Shown: positions 52,603 through 61,146 of the stretch, piece by piece
Layout: the number at the start of each line of letters is the position of its first letter
How positions within the stretch are numbered: position 1 is the stretch's first letter
Assembly (NCBI GenBank): GCA_964557955.1
Contig: CAZLCS010000024.1
Location: forward strand, 18,934-82,933
Source of the DNA: JALOOX01 sp964557955
GTDB taxonomy: Bacteria > Desulfobacterota > Syntrophobacteria > Syntrophobacterales > Syntrophobacteraceae
Direction of reading: 5' to 3'
DNA: 64,000 nucleotides
Notes under the pieces: model-generated
Told to the model about the DNA's origin: nothing
Database searches by the model: none
Seen by the model: the letters and a program-made list of their open reading frames with translations, nothing else
Translations under genes and position numbers: made by a program

Positions 52603-52822
52603 GTGCCACCCCTTAAGTCAACGACATTGGGTTCAGGGGACCCCGGCTACCCTTGTACAGCAGGATGCGTTATCATAATGGCGGAAAGACTATCTTTCCG
52701 GAACGAGAAAGCCAGGCCACCCCCTCCGGCTTGGCTTTCTCAATTGTGGGGCCAGCACAATCCTTTTCGAATGCCATTTCGAACCACGGCACTGGTTCAC
52801 GGCAACCCTCCTCAGCGCAACT

Positions 52823-53009
52823 CAATACATCAGAGTGTCCGCCGCTCGAGTCGTCATCCCGGCGGGTTTCAAGCCGGAATCCACAAAGACCTGGATGCCG
52901 GCCAAAAGACTGCCGGCATGACGAGCGGCGAAATGGACATCTTTTTCCGTGGATGTGTGCCAAGAGACTGCCGGCATGACGAGGAAGAGAATGACATTTT
53001 CTTCTGCAG
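52823..53009 (+). repeat. Dispersed double-hairpin repeat, copy D plus partial copy
   Basis: Copy D runs from about 52823 to 52959 with a degraded left end (CTCAATACATCAGAGTGTCC). It is followed directly by a second right half (52961-53009: AAGAGACTGCCGGCATGACG, ATGACATTTTCTTCTG). This partial tandem copy ends eight bases before the stop codon of the acetyltransferase-like gene. Confidence 0.85.
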
Positions 53010-53017
53010 CCCCCTGC

Positions 53018-54151
53018 TCAGGATTTCGCAACCGTCACGCGCGACAACCCCATCTGCTTCAGCACGGACATGGCAATGTGTCGCTGGGACTCACCATAGA
53101 ACTTGATGTAGTGGTGCACCGGAACGACCTCATACCCGCGTATGAGTTTGTGCTCTCCGCCGAATCCGGGGTCCATCACCTGGATTCCATGCTCGATGGC
53201 ATGATGGATGGGCATGTAATAGCACGTGGCAAAGTGGAGAAACGGCGTGTCCTGACGGCTCCCCCAGTAACGTCCGTAAAGGCGGGACCCCTTTCCGTAG
53301 AAGAGGGCCATTCCGATTCGCTCCCCCTCGAGGCTCGCGACGGAAAAGCTGCACCGGTGCCTGAAGTAGACATAGAGCAGCCTGAAGAATGTTTCGTTCA
53401 GGAAAGGCCGGATTTGCGGCCCCATGTGCTTGATCCAGGTGCGTTCGTAAAACCGGTAGATATCCTCAAAATAGGCCAGGGGGGCATCCCGACCGTCCAC
53501 CATGCGGATTTGAATTCCCGTCTGCTCGATGCTCTTGAGCTCACGTCGGATCTTTGTCCTGCGGCTTGATTTGAAGGAGCCCAGATAGTCTTCGAAGCAC
53601 CTGTAATCCCGGTTGAACCAGAGGCAGTACTCGGTCTTGAGCCCGATGTAGCCATGACGGAGCAGCTGACTGTGCAGAGCCTTGGCTTCGTTTTCGATGA
53701 AGTAAAGGCGTGAGGTTGCCAGGCCGTGGGTTTCACAATAGAAGTCAATGTATGACAGGATGGACCGCGTCAACTCCGCTCGATCCACCCCCGGTCCGAA
53801 CAGGAACTGATAGGCCGGCACCGGCGTAAAAGGAAGGCTACCGACCAACCCATGGTTGAACGGCATGCCGGTGAGCTCGGTCAGGAACTCAATGAGCCCT
53901 CCGTCCCCGAACTCCACCCATGCCCGGTCGCGCTCATAGAGCGGCGCCAGTGCCACCGGTTGCCCGCCGTCTTCGGCAAAAGCCAGCAGGTGCATGGGAC
54001 GGAACCCTCGCTCGGGGCTCACCGCCTGCGACTGCTCCAGCGCAAAATAATACTCCCATTCCATCATTGGACTGGCGTCAGCCGCCAGGCGATTCCAGTC
54101 CTCCCGAGCCAGATCACGGGCGCGGGAGAGAACTTCAAAATGAACCCCCAT
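53018..54151 (-). CDS. FemAB-like GNAT acyltransferase (PF04339 type)
   Basis: 377 residues. The ATG at 54151 has GGAAGAGG just upstream; an in-frame start 34 codons earlier is rejected. ADASPMMEWEYYFALEQSQAV near residue 25, YGRYWGSRQDTPFLHFATCYYMPIHHAIEHGI and GEHKLIRGYEVVPVHHYIKF are characteristic of the peptidogalycan/FemAB-like family that carries a duplicated GNAT fold. Cytoplasmic; the substrate is unknown. Its 3' end abuts a repeat fragment. Confidence 0.88.
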   Translation of the reverse strand: MGVHFEVLSRARDLAREDWNRLAADASPMMEWEYYFALEQSQAVSPERGFRPMHLLAFAEDGGQPVALAPLYERDRAWVEFGDGGLIEFLTELTGMPFNHGLVGSLPFTPVPAYQFLFGPGVDRAELTRSILSYIDFYCETHGLATSRLYFIENEAKALHSQLLRHGYIGLKTEYCLWFNRDYRCFEDYLGSFKSSRRTKIRRELKSIEQTGIQIRMVDGRDAPLAYFEDIYRFYERTWIKHMGPQIRPFLNETFFRLLYVYFRHRCSFSVASLEGERIGMALFYGKGSRLYGRYWGSRQDTPFLHFATCYYMPIHHAIEHGIQVMDPGFGGEHKLIRGYEVVPVHHYIKFYGESQRHIAMSVLKQMGLSRVTVAKS

Positions 54152-54254
54152 AACCTCTTCCTTCCCGATGTTCGATCCAAGACGACGCAGCCCTATTATA
54201 ACTCCGATCGTCCATCGGGCCAGTTCGAGTCCTCGAACACCGGAGACGAACATA

Positions 54255-54350
54255 CTCCCCGCCCGTCATCCCCGCCTGCCCCCGGGGTGCATCCAGGCAT
54301 CCGAACACCCCTGGGTTCCGACCTCCCACCTCCGACTCCCGACCTCTCAT
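54255..54350. repeat. Short palindromic repeat plus heptamer array
   Basis: GTCATCCCCGCCTGCCCCCGG and CATCCAGGCATCC at 54263-54300 belong to the GTCAT-CCC hairpin class. Next, 54316-54350 holds five 7-base units: TTCCGAC, CTCCCAC, CTCCGAC, TCCCGAC, CTCTCAT. This is the whole recognisable content of the 300-base gap between the divergent acyltransferase and peptidase genes. Confidence 0.65.
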
Positions 54351-54451
54351 CTCCCTTTTTCATTGCTCTCTCGATCAAAACTTGTATGCTTCAGGCCAAT
54401 GCCAGCCCATGTGACAATGACTTTGAAGTGTGACCAGGAAGGAGCGGCTCC

Positions 54452-55822
54452 ATGATCCCCCCGATCGTCCTCGATAAGATGGAAAGCAATCGCAGCCGAT
54501 ATGTCGACGAACTGCTCGGTTTTCTGCGAATCCCCAGCGTGAGCACGCTCTCGCATCACGGCGCCGACGTGCGGCGGGCCGCCGAATGGGTCTTCAACAA
54601 CCTGAAGCGGTTCGGCTTCGAAGCGAGCCTTTTCCCCACCGAGCGCCATCCCATCGTCTTCGCGGAATCCCCGCTCATTCCGGGCAAACCCACTTTGCTC
54701 ATCTACGGGCACTACGACGTCCAGCCGCCCGATCCTCTCGATGAATGGATCAGCCCCCCCTTCGCCCCCCAGATTCGCGACGGCTACGTCTACGCCAGGG
54801 GAGCCAGCGACGACAAAGGGCAGTTTTACACGTACCTCAAAGCTATTGAAGCCGTCATGGCCGTCGAGGGCAAGCTGCCCATCAATATCAAGATCCTGGT
54901 GGAGGGAGAAGAAGAGATCGGAAGCCCGAATCTCGGCCCCTTCCTCAAAGAGAAAGAGGCCATGCTGAAGGCCGATGCCGTTGCCATTTCGGACAGCTCG
55001 CAGTTCGTCCAGGGCGTTCCGGCCATCACCTATGGCCTTCGTGGCCTTTCGTACCTCCAGATCGACGTACAGGGGCCGCGGTTCGATCTCCACTCCGGCT
55101 CATTCGGAGGGATCGTTCAGAATCCTATCCTGGTGCTGACGAGTATGCTGGCGGCCCTCCGACACCCGGACTCCACCATTGCCATACCCGGCTTCTTCGA
55201 CGACGTACTGGAGCCGGAGCCCTGGGAGCGTGAGGAGATGGCGAACCTGCATTTCGACGAAAACCGTCTCAAGGAATATCTCGGAGTGAGTGAACTGGCG
55301 GGGGAGCCGGGGTACACGCCCATGGAGCGGAAGTCCGCCCGACCGACTCTGGATGTGAACGGCATATGGGGGGGATTTTCGGGGGAGGGGGCCAAGACCA
55401 TCATTCCCGCTCGAGCGGGCGCGAAGGTCAGCATGCGGCTGGTTCCCAATCAAAGCGCCAAGAAGATCAACACATTATTCCGCGAGCATATTGCGAGAAT
55501 CACTCCGCCCGGCGTGGAAGTCGGGGTCACCGAGCTTCACGGAGCCGAGCCGATCCTGATTTCAAGGGATCAGCCCAGTGTCCGGGCAGCCGAGCGGGCC
55601 ATCGAGATCGGCTTTGGGAAGACGCCGGTCTTCATCCGCGAGGGGGGATCCATACCCATCGTCAATCTGCTCAAGGAAGTCCTCGGCTCGGACAGCATCC
55701 TCATGATGGGCTGGGGAAGCCCCGACGACGGCGCCCACTCCCCCAACGAGCGCCTGCTGCTGGAAGACTTTCACCGCGGCATCCGCTCCGCCGCAGCACT
55801 CTTCTACGAATTGTCGAGCTGA
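54452..55822 (+). CDS. M20-family dipeptidase / peptidase
   Basis: 456 residues. Zinc-site motifs of M20: LLIYGHYDVQPPD (His and catalytic Asp), YARGASDDKGQ (bridging Asp) and ILVEGEEEIGSPN (Glu pair). A lid domain (about 185-350) precedes the C-terminal segment SPDDGAHSPNERL with the last His ligand. It is probably a cytoplasmic dipeptidase of the CNDP/DapE group. AAGGAG precedes the ATG. Confidence 0.94.
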   Translation: MIPPIVLDKMESNRSRYVDELLGFLRIPSVSTLSHHGADVRRAAEWVFNNLKRFGFEASLFPTERHPIVFAESPLIPGKPTLLIYGHYDVQPPDPLDEWISPPFAPQIRDGYVYARGASDDKGQFYTYLKAIEAVMAVEGKLPINIKILVEGEEEIGSPNLGPFLKEKEAMLKADAVAISDSSQFVQGVPAITYGLRGLSYLQIDVQGPRFDLHSGSFGGIVQNPILVLTSMLAALRHPDSTIAIPGFFDDVLEPEPWEREEMANLHFDENRLKEYLGVSELAGEPGYTPMERKSARPTLDVNGIWGGFSGEGAKTIIPARAGAKVSMRLVPNQSAKKINTLFREHIARITPPGVEVGVTELHGAEPILISRDQPSVRAAERAIEIGFGKTPVFIREGGSIPIVNLLKEVLGSDSILMMGWGSPDDGAHSPNERLLLEDFHRGIRSAAALFYELSS

Positions 55823-55878
55823 GGCTCCCCCGGAATCAACCATGCCACGATCGCGCTTCCCGGCAGCTCTCACCGCCA

Positions 55879-57096
55879 TCACTCGAGCAGGCGCAGCACG
55901 CTTTCCTGCAGAATATGGTCGGCAATGGCAAGGGAAGACGTTGCAGCCGGCGAAGGGGCATTCAGGACATGCACCGTCCGCCCGCTGTGCAGAATCAAGA
56001 AGTCGTCCTGCAGGGATCCGTCCTTCTTCAAGGCCTGGGCACGAACACCGGCGCCACCCGGCGTCAGGTCGTCGCTTCGAATCGAAGGAATCAGTTTCTG
56101 CAGGGCCCTGTGAAAAAGGTTTTTGGAGTGGGATCGAAGGACCTCGTGAATTCCCGGTTTCCAGTATCGGGCCGCCAGGCGCCAAAACCCCGGATAGCTC
56201 AGGCTGTCGAACGAATCTCCCATGGAAATCGTGCTCTTGGTATAGCCCTCCCGAGCCCATGCCAGAACCGCGTTGGGTCCTGCCTCGACCTTTCCGTTGA
56301 TCATCCGCGTGAAATGCACTCCCAGGAACGGAAACCTCGGATCAGGAACGGGATAGATGAGTGTCCGAACCAGATCGGCCCTCTCAGGCCGAATTTCATA
56401 GTACTCTCCGCGAAAAGGAACAATGCGGCAGTTCGGTGCAACACCCGCAAGACTCGCCACCCGATCAGCGTGCAGTCCGGCGCAGTTGACCAAAGAACGT
56501 GCCTTGAGCTCCCCTCGGTTCGTCCGGATGTCGATGAGATCCCGACTCCCATCGATGGCGGTCACCCGATGTCCGGGCAGGAGAGTGCCGCCCGCCGATT
56601 CAAATACCCGGGCGTAGGTCTGAGCCACGCGCTGGAAATCCACTATGCCCGTCGTGGGGACGTGCATGCCCTCCAGGCAATGGACATGGGGCTCGAGCTC
56701 CCGTACCTCTGCAGCAGAAAGAAGTCGAAGGCGCTCCACTCCATTGGCCGTGCCTCGTCGATACAGTTCCTTCAAGAACGGAATTTCGGCTGGCTCGCAG
56801 GCCACCACCACTTTGCCGCAAAGCTGGTAAGGCACATCGTTCTCTTTGCAGAAGCCGATCAGCCGGTTCGCACCCTCAACACAGAGGCGAGCCTTCAAAG
56901 ATCCCGGCTTATAGTAGATGCCGGAATGAATGACCCCGCTGTTGTGCCCCGTCTGGTGCATCCCGAAGGCCGCCTCCTTCTCAAGGACGGCTACCCTGCT
57001 TTGGCTTCTGACCTGGAGGAGTCTCATGGCAACAGCAAGACCGACGATTCCTCCACCCACTACGACACAATCAAAACGGCTTTCCGACAGACCCAT
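55879..57096 (-). CDS. lhgO: L-2-hydroxyglutarate oxidase-like FAD enzyme
   Basis: 405 residues. FAD-binding Rossmann motif VVVGGGIVGLAVAMRLLQ at the start, then HQTGHNSGVIHSGIYYKPGSLKA and CKENDVPYQLCGKVVVA, hallmarks of LhgO/YgaF. FRGEYYEI and LGVHFTRMINGKVEAGPNA follow. It oxidises L-2-hydroxyglutarate to 2-oxoglutarate and passes electrons to the quinone pool. The ATG at 57096 begins the Rossmann strand; earlier in-frame codons lack support. Convergent with the peptidase gene, 56 bases apart. Confidence 0.93.
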   Translation of the reverse strand: MGLSESRFDCVVVGGGIVGLAVAMRLLQVRSQSRVAVLEKEAAFGMHQTGHNSGVIHSGIYYKPGSLKARLCVEGANRLIGFCKENDVPYQLCGKVVVACEPAEIPFLKELYRRGTANGVERLRLLSAAEVRELEPHVHCLEGMHVPTTGIVDFQRVAQTYARVFESAGGTLLPGHRVTAIDGSRDLIDIRTNRGELKARSLVNCAGLHADRVASLAGVAPNCRIVPFRGEYYEIRPERADLVRTLIYPVPDPRFPFLGVHFTRMINGKVEAGPNAVLAWAREGYTKSTISMGDSFDSLSYPGFWRLAARYWKPGIHEVLRSHSKNLFHRALQKLIPSIRSDDLTPGGAGVRAQALKKDGSLQDDFLILHSGRTVHVLNAPSPAATSSLAIADHILQESVLRLLE

Positions 57097-57406
57097 CTCG
57101 ATGGTCACCTTCCTTCCACATGTTGATGCATTGCTCTGATCAGCCTGTTTGAACACATATTACCCAAATTCCGCAGAAACCGCCATCCAAAGCATTTGCT
57201 GAAGCGCTGGCGCCCATTGTCCGGGAAGATCATGATCTTCATCGACCGGTCCGAAATGCTGCCTTGCGGAAAATCCTGCCGGATTCAGGAATTATTTTCC
57301 TCCAGAGATACCCATCGAAATGACGAGCAGGCTGCGACAACGATTCCCCAATGGATAAGGACCCTGGGGGTCAGTGACTTCCAGCCCCTTCGTACAAGGC
57401 CGTTTC

Positions 57407-57557
57407 TTAGTACAGGCCGACACAATGGAGTGTGCACCTCTCGAGTCGTCATTCCGACAGTCTTTCGGCCGGAATCCACAAAAAAGCTGGATGCCGGCTT
57501 AAGATTGCCGGCATGACGAGCGGCGAAATGGGCATCTTCTTCTGTGGAGGTGTACTC
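57407..57557 (+). repeat. Dispersed double-hairpin repeat, copy E
   Basis: The best-preserved copy, from TTAGTACAGG to GTGTACTCAG, showing the terminal inverted repeat AGTACA/TGTACT. The interior has GAGTGTGCACC, CATTCCGACAG, GGATGCCGGC, TTGCCGGCATGACGAG and GGGCATCTTCTTCTGTGG. It lies in the non-coding gap 57097-58057, which also holds a riboswitch. Confidence 0.92.
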
Positions 57558-57847
57558 AGGAAATAGGCGAGCGAGTACTATTTGGTAATAGGGCTATCAT
57601 TTTCGATGAGGCCCTTCATCATCGGCCCATTGGATCTTTCGAAATACCGCCGGTCCCCAGGCGCTGGATCAAGGGCGGATCTCCCGAACCGAAACGAATA
57701 CCTCTCCGCACAACAGAGCGCGACCCGGTGGGCTCACAGATTGTTACCAGTCCTCAATCCGCGGCCATTTCGGGAGATTTCGGTCCATCTTGGCACTCAC
57801 TTTGCTCGAGGTGTCCACATGAAAGCATTGTCTACTGGTTAACACCG

Positions 57848-57953
57848 TTTGACAAAGCTAAACCACTCGAAAGGGTGGGACAGAAAGCCACTGGCCTAAA
57901 TCCCTCCATGGATCGTCACTGGAAGGGACATGGTCGCAGGGTTGCCGGACGGA
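57848..57953 (+). promoter_or_regulatory. Cyclic-di-GMP-I (GEMM-I) riboswitch
   Basis: The stem CCACTC-GAAA-GGGTGG (57863-57878) is the P1b hairpin with its GAAA tetraloop. It is preceded by AAAGCTAAA and followed by GACAGAAAGCC, close to the family's GGGACGCAAAGCC. GGCCTAAATCCC (57893-57904) and GGGACATGGTC (57925-57935) pair and supply the CCUAA/AUGG tetraloop receptor. GGGTTGCCGG (57939-57948) is the conserved 3' strand. Every core segment of the class I aptamer is present in order. It lies about 105 bases upstream of the discoidin protein gene on the same strand. Confidence 0.9.
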
Positions 57954-58057
57954 TTCAGTCAATTTTGGAACTGCACTTCTGTGCCGCCTCGAGCGGTTCG
58001 TTAGCACTTCCTGGGGCTGCATCCGGCCTTGGCCAAAAACACTTCAGGAGGTGCAAC

Positions 58058-60340
58058 ATGTTTCGTCCTCGCCCAAGGGGCCGGCTGTTGAAGCCGGCCC
58101 AAAAAGTAGTTGCTTGTTCTATTTCCGCTGTTTGCTTCTTTCTGGTTTCCTTGTGGGCTTCCGAAGCCCCCGCCGTCACATTGAGAGCTTCCTGGCAACC
58201 CAGTCCGGATTCCCGAGTCGTAGGATACAAGCTGCACTACGGCCAGTCGAGCGGGAACTATACAACGGTCGTCAATACAGCGAGCCAGACCACCTGCACC
58301 CTGACCGACCTCCAGCAAACCCGGACCTACTACTTCGCCGCATCCGCCTACGATGCCCAGGGCAATGCCAGTCCATTTTCGGACGAAATTGCCTTCACGG
58401 TTCCCTCGACGCCCGTCAACACCGCACCAACAGCCTCCAGTGGTGTCCTTCTCGTCACGGAAGACATTGCAGCGAGCGGCACTTTGCGTGCCACTGACGC
58501 CGAGGGGGACGCCCTGACCTTCAGAATCACGTCCTCACCCGGCCTTGGAACGGTGAAGCTCGACAATGCAGCCACGGGGGCCTTCACCTATACACCCAAC
58601 CGCGATGCCAACGGGTCGGATTCCTTTGGGTTCGTTGCCAATGATGGGAAATTGGATTCCAGCCAGGCCACCGTCTCCGTAACCATCACACCGGTCAACG
58701 ATCCCCCTGTCGCCGTTGCGGACAAGGCGAGCACAACCCAGGGCACGACAGTCTCCATCAGTGTTCTCGCCAATGACAGCGACCCGGACGGCGATATACT
58801 CAGTCTGGCATCCGCAAGCCAGGGGGCCAAAGGAACGACGGCTTTGAGCGGCACCGTCGTCCGCTACACCCCTTCCGCCGACTTTGTCGGAACAGACACG
58901 TTTACATACACAGTCATGGACGGAAAGGGGGCAACCGCCACCGGAACCGTCACCGTGACGGTCAGTGCGACAAACACCGATTCCGACACCGATCCGAAAA
59001 ATCCGACCTTGCTGCCCCAGGATGGCTGGACTCTCAAATATGTCGACAGCCAGGAGCTCATCGGGGAAAACGGAGCGGCGGAGAATGCGTTCGACAATGA
59101 TCCGACGACCTTCTGGCACACCCAGTGGGCCGGATCAAGCCCCAAGCATCCCCATGAAATCCAGATCGATCTCGGGGGCGTCTTTGAAATACAGGGCTTC
59201 CAGTATCTGCCCCGACAGGATGGGACCAGCAACGGCCGCATCAAACAGTACGAGCTCTATGTCAGCTCAGACGGATTCAACTGGGGCTCCCCGGTAGTTA
59301 CCGGCGTGTTCAGCAACGACTCCAATGTCAAGCAGGTCTCTTTTGCAACCGCCACAGGCACCTGCATACGGCTGAGGGCTTTGTCTGAAGCCAACGACAA
59401 CCCCTGGACCTCCGTGGCTGAGATTCGCCTTCTTGGCAACGGTCAGCCCATGACTTCCCTGCTGTCCCAGTCCCAATGGACTCTGAAATATGCCGACAGT
59501 CAGGAGCTTTACGGAGAGAATGGGTCCGCCCAGAACGCTTTCGACAACGACCCGACGACCTTCTGGCACACGGAGTGGTCTCGTTCGAACCCCGCCGCTC
59601 CCCACGAGATCCAGGTCGATCTCGGCGGTATGTATGAGATCCAGGGATTCCGCTACCTGCCCCGACAGGATGGTTCCGTCAACGGTCAGATTGCGAAGTA
59701 TGAGTTCTATGTCAGCTCCGACGGCGTCAATTGGGGCACCGCCGTAATTGCGGGGACTTTCAGCCGCGACACCAGTGAGAAACAGGTCTCTTTTGCACCC
59801 AAGCTCGGAAAGTTCATTCGGCTGAGGTCATTGACCGAAGTCAACGGCAATCCCTGGACATCAGTGGCTGAGCTCCGCGTCGTGGGAAGCCAGCAGACAT
59901 CCGGGCTTCTCCCGAGAGACTCGTGGACCCTTAAGTACGTGGACAGCCAGGAGCTCATCGGAGAGAACGGAGCGGCCAAGAATGCATTCGACAACAATCC
60001 GAGCACCTTCTGGCACACGCAGTGGTCCAGCGGAAGTCCTGCCCACCCCCACGAGATACAAATCTCCCTCGGGGGGACCTATGAAGTCCAGGGATTCCGA
60101 TATCTGCCCCGCCAGGATGGATCCAGCAACGGCCGCATCAAGCAGTATGAGCTCTACGTGAGCACGGATGGAGTCAATTGGGGCTCGCCGGTAGCCTCGG
60201 GGAATTTCAGCAATGATGCCAAAGAAAAGGAAGTCAACTCCACCCCCAAGTCAGGGAAATTCGTGAGGCTCCGGTCCCTTTCCGAAGTGAACGGCAATCC
60301 CTGGGCCTCTATGGCCGAATTTCAACTGCTGGGCCGATAG
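58058..60340 (+). CDS. Secreted fibronectin-III / cadherin-like / triple discoidin protein
   Basis: 760 residues. A long signal peptide (basic start, hydrophobic about 20-38, ending SEAPA). FN3 domain at about 43-135 (LRASWQPSPDSRVVGYKLHYG). Two cadherin-like/Big domains follow (about 137-315; PVNDPPVAVADK, VLANDSDPDGD). Then come three F5/8 type C (discoidin) modules at about 318-462, 466-609 and 612-760, each with WTLKYxDSQELxGENG, TFWHTxW, HEIQ and YLPRQDG. No anchor or enzyme domain is seen, so it is probably an adhesive or carbohydrate-binding matrix protein. AGGAGG lies at 58046-58051, 6 bases before the ATG; an open frame extending 110 codons upstream runs through the riboswitch and is rejected. 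Confidence 0.9.
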   Translation: MFRPRPRGRLLKPAQKVVACSISAVCFFLVSLWASEAPAVTLRASWQPSPDSRVVGYKLHYGQSSGNYTTVVNTASQTTCTLTDLQQTRTYYFAASAYDAQGNASPFSDEIAFTVPSTPVNTAPTASSGVLLVTEDIAASGTLRATDAEGDALTFRITSSPGLGTVKLDNAATGAFTYTPNRDANGSDSFGFVANDGKLDSSQATVSVTITPVNDPPVAVADKASTTQGTTVSISVLANDSDPDGDILSLASASQGAKGTTALSGTVVRYTPSADFVGTDTFTYTVMDGKGATATGTVTVTVSATNTDSDTDPKNPTLLPQDGWTLKYVDSQELIGENGAAENAFDNDPTTFWHTQWAGSSPKHPHEIQIDLGGVFEIQGFQYLPRQDGTSNGRIKQYELYVSSDGFNWGSPVVTGVFSNDSNVKQVSFATATGTCIRLRALSEANDNPWTSVAEIRLLGNGQPMTSLLSQSQWTLKYADSQELYGENGSAQNAFDNDPTTFWHTEWSRSNPAAPHEIQVDLGGMYEIQGFRYLPRQDGSVNGQIAKYEFYVSSDGVNWGTAVIAGTFSRDTSEKQVSFAPKLGKFIRLRSLTEVNGNPWTSVAELRVVGSQQTSGLLPRDSWTLKYVDSQELIGENGAAKNAFDNNPSTFWHTQWSSGSPAHPHEIQISLGGTYEVQGFRYLPRQDGSSNGRIKQYELYVSTDGVNWGSPVASGNFSNDAKEKEVNSTPKSGKFVRLRSLSEVNGNPWASMAEFQLLGR

Positions 60341-60391
60341 TACGCGGCATGGCATGGTGACCACCCTGGAAATCGGCATCATCCTGCCCAC

Positions 60392-60444
60392 AAAAAAATG
60401 GCCTCTGTGAGGATGGAATGTCACACCATCGCTTCACAGAGGCC
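60392..60444 (-). terminator. Terminator for the minus-strand SGNH locus
   Basis: On the minus strand GGCCTCTGTGA pairs with TCACAGAGGCC across a 23-base loop and is followed by ATTTTTTTG. It separates the two convergent discoidin loci. The rest of 60341-60694 holds a heptamer array and no gene. Confidence 0.82.
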
Positions 60445-60643
60445 CTCAGATGCCCCTACCTCAGGGTGCTGTCGCTTTCAAAACTCAGATCAGACCGGGA
60501 TCACCTCCGCACGGGGGTGATCACGGCATTCTTCTGGATTCAATCATGCACCGATCAAGGTGTTGTCCTCTCCACAGCAGTCCCTCATGGCCCCTCGGGC
60601 TACTCCAAACGATGAAAAGGCCACAGCTGGGTTGTTTTTCAAC

Positions 60644-60671
60644 TTGAGACCTGAAACCCGAAACTTGAAAC
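60644..60671 (+). repeat. Heptanucleotide array (4 units)
   Basis: TTGAGAC, CTGAAAC, CCGAAAC and TTGAAAC in tandem, preceded by TTTTTCAAC. It closely matches the array at 43836 including the flanking TTCAAC. Confidence 0.85.
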
Positions 60672-60694
60672 TCTTCAAAGCCATGACCCTTTCC

Positions 60695-61144
60695 TCACTG
60701 TGAAAAGCCCCTCCCCACCTTCGGCTCGCTCGACATCCTTCCGATCCTCAAGGGACCGCGGCTGCCATCCTTCTTCATGTCTACGTTCATCACACCCGTG
60801 TCCCCATTGGGAAAAGTCAGTCGTACGCGGGCGTACACTGCTCCGTTCCTCTTGTAAACCTCCTCCAGATGAACGTCCACTCCCTCGTAGTAACGCGCCA
60901 GGAAGGCAGGATATTCCTTGTTCTCCTCGAGCAGCACCCGGTACTCGCGATACATCTCTTCCGAGAGCATCCCTTTCAGTGCATCGACATCTCCAGCCTT
61001 CAACGCTTCGATGAAGGGGAGCATCAGGCTGCTCACCTCGCCCGCCTCCGATGCGGTTGCACGGACTTCTTCCTGTGCATGCAAGACCGGCACGCATGAA
61101 AAGAATGCAAACCATACGCTCATCACGAAGATCCATTGCTTCAT
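60695..61144 (-). CDS. Secreted small protein, NTF2/DUF4878-like
   Basis: 149 residues. The signal peptide is MKQWIFVMSVWFAFFSCVPV with cleavage near LHAQ. The mature part (SLMLPFIEALKAGDVDALKGMLSEEMYREYRVLL, then RVRLTFPNGDTGVMNVDM) has the helix-then-sheet pattern of NTF2-like lumazine/DUF4878 domains. It starts two bases after the SGNH protein stop with GGAG in the junction, so the two are co-transcribed and translationally coupled. Confidence 0.8.
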   Translation of the reverse strand: MKQWIFVMSVWFAFFSCVPVLHAQEEVRATASEAGEVSSLMLPFIEALKAGDVDALKGMLSEEMYREYRVLLEENKEYPAFLARYYEGVDVHLEEVYKRNGAVYARVRLTFPNGDTGVMNVDMKKDGSRGPLRIGRMSSEPKVGRGFSQ

Positions 61145-61146
61145 GG

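Larger units (their letters stand above)
52249..53017. other. Repeat-filled intergenic region
   Basis: 769 bases between convergent genes. It holds two copies of the 145-bp double-hairpin repeat, a third partial copy and a 60-base inverted repeat (separate entries). The stretch 52603-52822 holds a shorter palindrome near 52690-52742 (GACTATCTTTCCGGA / GGCTTGGCTTTCTC region, imperfect) and no gene. Small reading frames here all run through repeats. Confidence 0.7.

Noticed and set aside
57728..58057. 110-codon upstream extension of the discoidin protein
   Set aside because: It would read through the riboswitch and leader; the signal peptide and AGGAGG site fit the ATG at 58058.
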